Part shown: positions 54,811-64,000 of the stretch, piece by piece
How the letters are laid out: each line of letters begins with the position of its first letter
Position numbering within the stretch: the first letter of the stretch is position 1
Source of the DNA: Pachyseris speciosa
Taxonomy: Eukaryota > Cnidaria > Anthozoa > Scleractinia > Pachyseridae
Assembly (NCBI GenBank): GCA_016490735.1
Contig: JAEMWC010000009.1
Location: 2,653,501-2,717,500, forward strand
Length of the DNA: 64,000 nt
Direction: 5' to 3'
Notes under the pieces: model-generated
Told to the model about the DNA's origin: nothing
Database searches by the model: none
The model's input: the letters and a program-made list of their open reading frames with translations, nothing else
Position numbers and translations under genes: made by a program

Positions 54811-55215
54811 ATGCTCGTCTTCCTTGGTGGCCATTTTGAAAGTTATGCGACCGGAGGAGTGCTTTCCAAGATAATGCCAAGGCGAAACATTGTCAGAGAA
54901 AGAAACGAAAGAGGTTTTCACCGTTTCTTACAAAATATGAAAGAAGTTGTTAGCCTGTGTGCAAGTGATAAAGTTTTCTGGGCTGAGGATTTAATGGAGG
55001 AGACTACACAGTGGCTGGAAGACTCGCACACAACTATTTAAACCCTTACTGAGCATGAAATGTCTGCCCAAATGAACAATCCCCTTCCTGAGCATTTGCG
55101 TCGTTTGAATAGCTATATGCCGATCTCTTCAAAGACTTCTTGCTTCTTGTGAAACTGTTGCATCAAATTCAGAGAATTCTGTTTCATTTTATCCTCAAAC
55201 AAGTCAAAGACTGGC
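54811..55215 (+). pseudogene. Inverted partial duplicate of the integrase-like gene 5' region
   Basis: From about 54935 it matches the minus strand of 57310-57610: TTAATGGAGGAGACTACACAG, GAGCATGAAATGTCTGCCCA-AATGA, CTTCAAAGACTTCTTG, CATTTTATCCTCAAACAAGTC. An ATG-led 76-codon frame (54811-55041, ending WLEDSHTTI) lies in the left part. The frame matching the N-terminus of the minus-strand gene (MSAQMNNPLPE) is broken soon after. It therefore looks like a decayed copy. Confidence 0.7.
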
Positions 55216-56321
55216 ATTGAAGGGTAGCTTCTGTAACTTGTTGGGTTGAGTGATTTGGTTCGTTTTTTGTGGGTCCTCAAGTGAGATCCACTCTTGCTCT
55301 AAATAGTGTTTCCCCGGCCTTACCGATGCCTCAGTACCATTATTTTCACAGCTATGAGAAAGTGTAACAAAAATTTACTTAACTAGCATTTGTTATTGTA
55401 GTTTTTCATAACATTTTAATAATAAAAACGTTTGTTGTCAATTCAACTATCATTTTTCTCCTTTTTTTTTCAGAGAAATTCAAAGTATGGTTTTCTGAAA
55501 AATATCAACTCTTAATACGGGAATTGGGCTACAGAACTTGGACTTGAGAGTTGTGGCTCATGATCTGTACAATTGATTCCCACATTGCTACAATTATTGT
55601 ATTCTTGCAGTGTTCACTGCTTTAGGTCATTGTTCTGAGCGTTTTTGTAAGGAAAAAAGAAGATAAAAGGCGCAACCGTTTAACCCCTGGGTCATTGCCA
55701 CCCTTACTGTGGATGAAAAAGCCAGTAGAAAACATGGAGTGGACTCTGAATGAAGGACTACAGACTTCTCACTACAAAACATGGACCACTGAATGTAAAC
55801 TGGTCACAAAAGCAGAGTTTTTTTTTCTTTTTTGGCAGGGAGGAGGGTGGGGGTAGTGGCTAACAACATTATCTTTTAATCTTCCAAAGTACATGTAGGT
55901 GTTTTGATGGTTGACTCTGTTATACATCTGTCTTCTGCCTCTGTTATCATGGGATACAATTTTGTGAAATGACCATTTTGTAATGGCCTGATTAAAAAAG
56001 CCTGACTCAGTGCACCATGAGATTGAAATCTAAGGCAATGCACTTCTCAGCCTCTAAGGTCTAGTCTAAATCTAAGTTGAATTGTCAAAATTAAGCTCAA
56101 ATCCTTTCTCCATGAAACAGAAACAAAATGAGTCTTAAAATGCAATCAGTATTTCACTCAGAGAAATCCTAGATTTAAATATTGCAAGCAGGTCCATTGG
56201 GTATTCCATTGACTTCTATTCTTCAGTTTTTTCCTCATTCAAAAGGAATAAAGACGTGCCCAACGCTCTGAAGGTAGTTGTTCTGACCTTGATTATGGTC
56301 ATTTTGAAAGGGATCTGGCAG
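55216..56321. other. Intergenic DNA between the two inverted copies
   Basis: No gene seen. It separates the two inverted copies, about 2.1 kb apart. Confidence 0.5.
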
Positions 56322-57482
56322 TTACATCCTTTGCTCTACTGTGAGCACTAAGGTTGGTAGAGCAGTAAATTGTACCTGGTAACCTTCATCACTCACTGTG
56401 GCTGATTTATCAGAGTCCACACCATACTGTTCCATTTCGTCTACAGTAAGTGCAGTGTGTTGAGAATTTATGTTCAGCAGCAAACCATTTGTCCACAGTT
56501 GTAGTGGGGATTTATTGTGCTCTGTTGACACTGGCCTTTGATTCATTTGATCTACAAATTCGCCAAGACACTTACTGATTTTAGGTAAGTATATGTAATG
56601 TAGACAAAACAGAGCCATCTTTTTTTATTTCATCAAATACCTTTGCATAAAAAGACAGAATGCCTGCATAAACGTGCTCTTTCTACCCAACAATTGTGAG
56701 CAGAAGATTCAGTGATAATACCCTCTTCTCTCCAACATGAACTGAGCAACAAGAACATTCTCCATTCCATAATCACATCTTGCCCTTGCTGGCAAATGAT
56801 AGGTTTTGGTGCTCTCCTCAAAAAGTCGCCAAACAGTCTCGCTCTGTTATTGTCACAGCATCTGCAATGGGTGATCAAACATGAAAATCCATCAAAACAA
56901 ACATGAACTATGAGTTTCCATCGGATTAGCTTGTGGGCCGAATCAAAGTGCCACAGTACATTTCACTACATTTGGTGTTGGAACATTGTACTTTCGACAA
57001 TAAATTACCAATCGCAACTTTATAGCAATGCCTACAAGATGTAACTGTCATAAACAGCTGCTCACCCTCCAGCACTGAAGTGGCAACCTTTTACTTCTCA
57101 AGGATCCAATAAATGTTCTTCTACCAATAATTGGTGTGAGAAATCCAACATTGTTGACATTTGTATCAGCTGCAGTTATTTCTCTGTAGAGTTGGTCTAA
57201 CTCGTGATCAAATATGTCTGAATATTGTTCAAAATCATCACTTATTCCAAACTCCCTTCGTCTCCCTTGAAGTGTAGATGCACTTGTGTGAAGCAACTGG
57301 GCCGGTTTTCCAGGTCCTTGACCCTCCAGTCTTTGACTTGTTTGAGGATAAAATGAAGCAGAATTCTCTGACGTACTTGATGCAGTAGTTTCGCGAGAAA
57401 CAAGAAGTCTTTGAAGAGATTGCACATTGCTCTTCAAACAACGCAAACGCTCAGGAAGGGGATTGGTCATTTGGGCAGACAT
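56322..57482 (-). pseudogene. rve/DDE integrase-like gene, broken (minus strand)
   Basis: N-terminal frame of 144 codons from ATG 57482 (MSAQMTNPLPERLRCLKSNV, helical). Then, in shifting frames, the rve integrase pattern appears: VHVCFDGFSCLI (first Asp, codon 56891-56893), LPARARCDYGMENVLVAQFM (second Asp, 56772-56774), AHNCWVERARLCR (Glu, 56681-56683). A C-terminal frame follows from about 56612 (LHYIYLPKISKCL, STEHNKSPLQLWTNGLL, EQYGVDSDK). All three catalytic acids survive but at least two frameshifts and a stop break the domain. The family is transposon-derived, DDE-integrase-core proteins common in cnidarians and fish. Some breaks could be introns, but frames change within conserved motifs, so decay is likelier. 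Confidence 0.7.
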
Positions 57483-57755
57483 TTCATGCTCAAAAAGGGT
57501 TTATAGATCGGGAGCTCTGTACATACTAGTCTTGCAGCCGCTGTGTAGTCTCCTCCATTAAAACCTTGGTCCAGAAAACCTTTGCGTACAGACTAACTAA
57601 ATCCCTTCATAGCGGAGCTTCGACGGCCCGAAGGGCCGTCAAGCGGAGCACCATACCTATAGAAACCTGTCAACTGCTTTTCTCATGGTAAAAATGGCTA
57701 GCGGTATTGCTCGTGGGCGCGTACGCACGACGACGACGACGACGACGACGGAGTC

Positions 57756-57786
<31 letters not shown>

Positions 57787-57789
57787 CAT
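57483..57789. other. Integrase-gene upstream region with palindrome and (GAC)n
   Basis: A palindrome pairs GCTTCGACGGCCC with GGGCCGTCAAGC at 57611-57640. A (CGA)n microsatellite is at 57727-57751. The left part (57483-57610) is the portion duplicated in inverse at 54935-55045. Confidence 0.6.
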
Positions 57790-60700
57790 AATAATCCAAC
57801 ATGGCGGCCATACTCCACCTGGCCCAGCTGACCAGCTACTTTACAGCGTACATCTTTGATACTGGACATCCATCTTATAGCCAATTGACACCTGTCAAAA
57901 CAAGGTATTCGCTGACCAGTGTAACGTGACCATATTGCGGGCTCAAGTTAAGACCTCATCGAGGTCAGCTGTTTTTTTGAAGTTGACCGCTGACCAGGTA
58001 CTTGCTTTCGATTGGATCGCAGGCTCAAGCCAAATGTGGGACACCCAAACCAAATCGAGGCCGTTAAAATTTTTTGCGCGCTTTCTGCGGCTGGTAATTT
58101 CACATTCATTTGGTTTCTTTATTTTGAGCAAAACAACTTCATCTTCGATCGAAGTTTGTCTTTCGCGTAAAAAGCATAAAGATCAAGAACTTGTCAAAAG
58201 ATACTCCGAAGGTGAATTTTCAAGTGATGAAAGGAAGGACGGAAGATTTTTCTCAGGAAAAGCTTCAAAGATTGTGCGGTTGAAAACAGTATAATTCAAC
58301 GCTTCAAGGGCTTTCACTTCACCGCGGCATCTTGCATCTCACCAAGAAAAGTCACTTAACAGTTCACCGGTATTAATGGGAGGAATGAGTAGCTCAAACT
58401 CTGTGGAAGAAGCTCTTTCTTTGGACAAACCGTTTGCTATTTTTGCGGATGCTTGTTTTTACTTTACTGAAGCTTACGCATTTTCAAGTGGTAGAAACCT
58501 CTACAACACAGGACAGTGAGGTAAATTAAATAAATAGAAGCTTAACATTTGGTTTAATCGTTGTTACTTTTGTTCAGGAATGAAACTTGTATTTTTCTCT
58601 CGAATGGATATAAATAACAATCATCTGTACTCGTTTTGGACGCAAAGAAGTAGTTGAATTGTTTGTTTGTTTTGTTACGTTGTTTTCTTTGCAAGCGAAC
58701 GAGTGTTTTTACTCGGCTTGGCTGACTGTTTTTCGACCTTGGTTCCTCACAGTAGCGTTAAGAAACTTTTGCCCTTATCTTATCAACACGTAATCGCAAT
58801 GAGTCCTCGTAAAATTAAGCATTAAAGGGGGAGACTCGAGCTCGAGTAAAAATAAAAAATCCGATCAAATGCATGTGCATGTGCACTTCTCAAAATCTGA
58901 CATTAAGTTGTCAAAATGCTGCCAAAACAGTCAAAACCCAGCGCGCTTCACTTCGTCAAGTCTTTAAGAGATCTTCGTCGAAAGCAGCCTGTAAACAACA
59001 ATTAAGTTTCGCCGTCTTTAAACATGTCGTTTGTTTGAACCGGTAAGAATCAGCGTTTGGATGTTAAAACAGCGAAATGAGTGACTGGCTGGCTGGTTTT
59101 GATAAATTTTAAAGTGGACGGGTCTGCGAGAGAAATGCTCGTTTGCTTTGGCAAGCGCTTTCTTCGTTATCTGGATGATGTTTTGCCACTGAGAATCATT
59201 AATTGAAGAAGGTTCTTCGGAAGACATGGGAAGTAACAGTAAAACCATCAAAGCACTTAAGTGTTTTGTGTAAGCCAAGAAAAGATTTTGTGGGAAATGG
59301 CTCTATTATTCAGCTCTGTCGCATTCCGAGTGATTGCTGTCTCAGTGATTCCTGTTTACTGCTCTAAACGATCAGTTACGGACCTCTTTTTTGTCTTTTC
59401 TACGGACATTTATGTCAAATCTGCTAAGGAAATTTTCTAGCTTAATACAAGATAGTTTTGTTACCTGTCCAATTTCTGCACCTTCTCCAAGAATCTTCGA
59501 AGAAATATTATTCATATTGTGCTTTGTTTTCTTGTAATAAGTCTTATGTTTGTCAGTTGTTATATTGTTTCTGAACCGCGGTCAATTCCTGTTGACTGCT
59601 GTAAACGAAGAGTTTGTACCCTTTATTTTTTTTTCTAGGGGCATTTATGTCAAAATAAATACCGATTTTCCTAGCTTTATCATTACAAGCTATTTTATTT
59701 ATTAGCTAGTCTTGTTTAATTTCTCCATCTTCTCCTTCTTCGAGCAAACACTCGCCGGCATCGTACTTTGTTCGCTTGCAGTGTTTTTGTTTTGTTTTGT
59801 TTTGTTTTTTTTTTGATCCGCTTTGCTTGTAAGAGACAAGTATTTGATTTAATTTGATTAGGTTAGCTTTGGGCCACGTTTAAATTTCACCTCTTAGTTT
59901 TTAGAATGTGTAATATTAGATAATATTCTTTGTATGGGAATTTAGTTTCTCCCAATTATTCTCCAGTCATGCACTTTTTTGTTTTGTATCAACTTAGTTG
60001 TATTCACATGACAAAGTATTATTAAACTTAAAACTTAAAATTAAACTTAAAGTAAGCTCTTTCTCATCAATGTACACATCCTTTGGACTTCCTCCTCCTG
60101 CATACAGTCTTTCAATTAATTTTATTAGTAGCTGGTCACACCAATCTTGTGGGATGTTTGGATGACATTTGGCATTAATGTTTAATGGAATCTCTGATGT
60201 TTGATGAAGTATGTTAAGATCAAGTTAAGATGGCTAACGGATTTCCAGCACTTTTGCTTTGATGAATCACCTTGATAGTGGTATCAACCAAATGCCCAAT
60301 ATATTATTATCAAGTTGTTTGGTCTTGCACTTAACTGGCCAGAAGAGCAGCTGGATTTCTTTTTGAAAACACTGTAGGTGTATTGAGTGATGAGCTTAAT
60401 GTTAGCAAGCAGTTTTTTTTTGGGATAGTAAGGTCAAGAAGTAATTGATCAAAATAAATATCTTGGTCTTAATTCATGGCATCTAAATATTTTTATTGAT
60501 TTCCATGTATCTTTCTTTCATAATTTTTGTGAGGCATACATATATCCAGAGGATACACAATTTCCGATTTCTGACTGTCTCATGGGAGGCTGTGGATAAT
60601 TGAAATTGCATTCATTATGAAGTGATGATCTGAATCACTATATATCTGATGTGATACTGATTCCAAGGAGCAATCACCAGGCTTCTCCACCAATTTCTAG

Positions 60701-61390
60701 TGGCTCTAAACCATACCTAAGTAGGTAAGTATGTAACTAAGTTGCCTACAGTTGAACGGGGAAACAGACCTGTCCTTAGGTATTGTTCTAAGATGTTAAG
60801 AAATGTTTTGTTTTAAAAATTTATAGATGAAAACTAGCTTTGCAGGCTCTTTTTTACACAAGGTATTAAAGATTATTTAAAAAAAAAACCTACCTCAATA
60901 TTTTTATTTTGCTTTTTTAACATCTCGAAACTCAGTTTGGAAAGGAATTTTTATTACCTTACTCAATAGAACGCTTGTTTTTAGGAGGGGTGGGGGTCCA
61001 AATTCGTAAAAGGGGATTCATATCTGCTAGCAGTTCTGGACTAGGGGGTCCAAATCTGATGCACAAGCAGATCTGGACTGGAGGGTGCAAATCCACGTGG
61101 GGTCCAAATCCACTGTGCCACTGGCTCAGATCACCTTTCCATACTATTTTCTACAGCATTGGGTCTGTAGCTTGAGTGAGGTCAGATGGGTGATATGACA
61201 AGCAGACTATATGTAAATGCCAGTAGAAAAAGAATGCTTTTGGAGCTCCGCTTTTAGGCTTGGCTAAATATATATATTATTTTGACAATGTTTCACCTTG
61301 CCATTCTCGTGGAAAGCACTCTCGCACGATTTTCCAAATGGCCACTAAGAAGTCGAACACTTGAGCCAGTTATGGCAAGCCAATTGTAGC
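57790..61390. other. Intergenic DNA
   Basis: No supported gene in 3.6 kb. The open frame at 57926-58294 has a basic tail but no recognisable domain. A (TTTTG)n run lies at about 59785-59812. Around 60000-60055 are TTAAACTTAAA repeats. The sequence is AT-rich throughout and may include promoter-distal DNA of the HECT gene. Confidence 0.5.
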
Positions 61391-61394
61391 AATA

Positions 61395-61645
61395 TTCAAT
61401 GATAAAATTCAAATTCAATTCAATGAAATTCAAATTCAATTCAATGAAATTCAAATTCAATTCAATGGAATTCAAATTCAATTCAAATTCAATTCAATGA
61501 AAATTCAAATTCAATTCAATGAAAATTCAATTTCAATTCAATGAACATTCAAATTCAATTCAATGAAAATTCAAATTCAATTCAATGGCATTTCAAATTT
61601 CAATTCAATAAAATTCAAATTCAATTCAATGGACATTCAAATTCA
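61395..61645. repeat. 20-bp minisatellite before the HECT gene
   Basis: About a dozen copies of a 17-22 bp unit AATTCAATTCAATGAAATTC end about 75 bp before the first ATG of the HECT gene. Units vary by one or two bases (GAAATTC, GAAAATTC, GACATTC). Confidence 0.85.
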
Positions 61646-61717
61646 ACTAACTACGCGCATAGCATCTTGGATCAAACATCCGGGAGTCCCGTCTGAAAGG
61701 TTTCTCCCGCCGCCAAA

Positions 61718-64000
61718 ATGGAGGAACGTCTTCGAAATCTTGCCGATTCGTTGGGTGAGTGCTCGAGACTCGTGTCGCAAGTGTTAGCTAGCAGTAGTTC
61801 AAGATCATATACGAACGTCCTGGATTCAGTGAGTCAAGTCGTATCGGAAAATAACTTAAGCTTAAGTTCAACGAGCAATGTTTCCAGTGCCGTCGAACGA
61901 GCTCGATCCATGTTGCAAAGAAGTCGAAGTACAGGACTGTGTTCTCGCTTGAGCCAACGGGAGCGACTTCGATCAGCATCACCGTGCGCTCCTGCCAGTC
62001 ACAGAGGAAAGAAACAGAGAGCAACTCCAGAGCAATCTAAACCGTTTGAATTTGCTCTTCTGTACGTTGGGGACGACGACGAAGACTTGGCAATTCACCA
62101 AGAGAATATTTTGCTTCGAGGATTTGTTAATTTAGTCAACACAGATGGAGAGGCCGACATCCGATCCAAAATTGGCGATGCAATCAGACTAAAGCATCCC
62201 TTAGTTGGCAACAGAGATTTTGTGTTTCTTCGTGCAAACCGGCGCAAGTTAAGCACACCTGCTAGTTGTGAAGATTACACGTACAAGCAAGTGAAACTGC
62301 TCTGTGGGCAAGGAGCCATTTACATTAGAATGAAAAGTGAACTGAACTGTTTATTATGTGATGGCGATGGAAATAGCTCAACCGAAGGTGATGATTTGCC
62401 AGGCAAGTTTTGTTGTGTTTTTAAAATTATTATGCACCAAAAGCTACCATCGGCCGGGCTATTAAGTATAAGAAAACACTGGGTAGACAAAAGTTGATTT
62501 CCAGAACAACATTTGAGCCTGCATCCTACGAGATCCAAAATGTTTATGAGTAGAAAGGTGAGCCAGCGTTCTTCTGCGGCAAAGTAGTCACTAGGGAAGT
62601 TTTAAATAAGGCAAACGTTTTTACGTTAAAATTAGGTTGTTCCTACAATGAGCAATTTATTGTACTTGTTTGTCACTGGCCTTGTTGTGACCATTTGCCA
62701 TAGATAGTATTAACCTATAATTTTGACATCAAACCGTCCTTAGAGCTTTCTCAACAGTCTCAACTTTTAATCATAGTACAAAGTCTCCCGTTTATTTATA
62801 TTATTATTTTTTTTTGGTTTAGTGCAAGGTGTTAGCAAACATTCACAAAAAAGTACCAAAAAATAATACTTTACGTTCTTATATATACATTTTTGTGCAG
62901 AAATGCTAAGTCAACCAGCTCCTGGACAACAGAAACAAACAGAAATGCAATCAGTATCCACATTTGAAGATAGAAGTACAGGAAGTGAGTCAAAAAGGGA
63001 GGAGGCACTACCAGATAACATCGAAGATCAATCTGTCGATTTTTTGGCAGAGCATTGTGTAAATTACTGTAAATCAAATGGTATTGAAAATCCTGTTGAA
63101 ATTTTACGCTATGCACAAAGTCTGATTGTGACTGGGAGACCACTGGATGTGCAAGACATAACTGTAAGTCTGGAAGGTGAAACCAACTTCATCTTAATCA
63201 ATCGACAAGATATTTTAAAATCAGCAATAGAAGAAGTGCAATTTTTAAAAGACCCCAGACTAACACTTTCAGTTGGGTTTTATGGTGAGAGTGCTGGGGA
63301 TAATGGTGGCCCTCGGAAAGAATTCTTCCGCCTGCGTTTACGAGAGATCAAAGCCAAGTACTTTGACAATGGCCTTAAAGGCCATCTTGCTAATGACTAT
63401 GCAGCCATTGGGTTAATAATGGCCCTTAGCACTTTGCAGAATGGTAGTATTCCCAGATTTTTGAAAGAAGATCATCTCCAGACACTTTCTTCTGAAGAGC
63501 CATCAAATCCTTGTATTTCAAAGCTTCGCATTGGCTGTAAAACCCTGGGGCTTTATCAAATAGGAAATGGTATATCTAACTTCCTTCACCTTTTCAGACC
63601 TTCAGTAAGTTCAGCCTTATCAAGGAGAAAGTTGATTGCCCTTCTACCACCAAATTTCTCTGAAGAGGGCAGCAATGTACGTCGTTTTGAAACAGAAATT
63701 TATGATTTGTTTTCTAAATACACCAGGCTGGCTGCCAGTGGACAAAGGGGGTCAATCACCTTGGAACATATACTTCAATTTGTCACAGGCACTGATGAAG
63801 AGCCCCCACTTGGGTTTGGTGTAGCACCTTGTATAGAATTTGTTGAGGCAACAAGCCATGGCACAAATCCCCACACAGAATGCCCATTTCTACCCACTGC
63901 TAACACCTGTGCAAATACATTGTATTTACCGAGACGTGCAAAGGATGTGTTGTTGCCAAGTGAGGAACAACTCTTCAATCTTTACGATTTATCATTTGCA
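61718..64000 (+). CDS. HECT-type E3 ubiquitin ligase, 5' part, two exons
   Basis: Exon 1 is 61718-62402, from ATG (MEERLRNLADSL). It is joined by a phase-1 intron to exon 2, which starts after TTTTGTGCAG at 62901 and stays open to the window end (595 residues visible, no stop). Residues 1-110 are Ser/Arg-rich; a globular part follows (FEFALLYVGDDDEDLAIHQE, DFVFLRANRRKL). From about residue 350 it is a HECT domain: VGFYGESAGDNGGPRKEFF (N-lobe) and CPFLPTANTCANTLYLPR, where the Cys at codon 63908-63910 (residue 565) is the expected thioester Cys. The last 25 or so residues of the C-lobe lie beyond the window. HECT enzymes pass ubiquitin from E2 to substrate through that Cys. The closest known type is G2E3-like; substrate unknown. 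Confidence 0.85.
62403..62900 (+). other. HECT gene intron 1, donor GC or GT
   Basis: The acceptor is clear (TTTTGTGCAG at 62891-62900). Two phase-1 donors fit: AG|GCAAGT at 62403, which matches the strong consensus for GC-AG introns, and AG|GTGATG at 62388, canonical but weak. Both preserve the frame and differ by five codons. Confidence 0.65.

Noticed and set aside
57926..58294. 122-codon open frame with basic C-terminus
   Set aside because: No recognisable domain, no splice support, lies in repeat-like DNA; kept only as an intergenic note.

Overview
This is a eukaryotic nuclear window from an animal, most likely an anthozoan cnidarian and plausibly a stony coral. The reasons are: intron-bearing genes with animal splice signals, a small secreted protein with a cnidarian-looking Cys-poor fold, a large amount of low-copy MITE, foldback and tRNA-SINE debris, CR1/L2-type LINE tails, (TTAGGG)n-like interstitial repeats, and a HECT ligase of the kind that is expanded in cnidarians. 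The organism call is inference. No ribosomal RNA or bona fide tRNA gene is visible.

The backbone is a head-to-tail array of BTB-BACK-Kelch (KLHL) genes, all on the + strand, from about 8.4 to 53.0 kb. Three copies have an intact single-exon frame (8475-10232, 44915-46681, 51317-53035; 585, 588 and 572 aa). Four are dead: 12643-13718 (cut by a LINE), 16147-17867 (frameshifts and stops), 21546-24515 (three inserted TIR or foldback elements) and 40812-42362 (5' truncated, with a retroposed insert). An orphan copy of the conserved 5' block lies at 5853-5890. Shared 5' blocks and shared 3' flanks show that the array grew by DNA-level duplication. A segment of about 0.9 kb upstream of the first gene is itself duplicated (2405-3345 and 7380-8340).

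Between the KLHL units is repeat-rich DNA. It holds a MULE-like family with AGCCTGCGAGCAAGCTCTC termini and 10-bp target duplications (23441-24329 and a 54-bp miniature at 54028-54081). It also holds a two-copy (CTTGTG)-rich TIR family (3650-3882, 50673-50900), further TIR elements at 11644-12157, 25888-26288 and 43893-44382, several long perfect foldbacks, and four tRNA-headed SINEs. The most unusual item is at 31973-32277: a 305-bp element bounded by a 14-bp target-site duplication, with 29-bp terminal direct repeats, that carries an apparently complete type I hammerhead ribozyme (about 32090-32160). A second, 5'-truncated copy lies at 40447-40615.

Non-KLHL genes are few. A secreted-protein exon lies on the minus strand (28900-29414). 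A possible symmetric exon lies at 38459-38668. A broken rve/DDE integrase-like gene lies on the minus strand (56322-57482), with an inverted partial duplicate at 54811-55215. At the right edge is the 5' part of a HECT E3 ligase gene (61718 to beyond 64000, at least two exons, catalytic Cys visible) whose first exon follows a 20-bp minisatellite. If the KLHL proteins are expressed they would be Cul3 adaptors, so both recognisable gene families at the window's ends belong to ubiquitin ligation; any functional link between them is inference.
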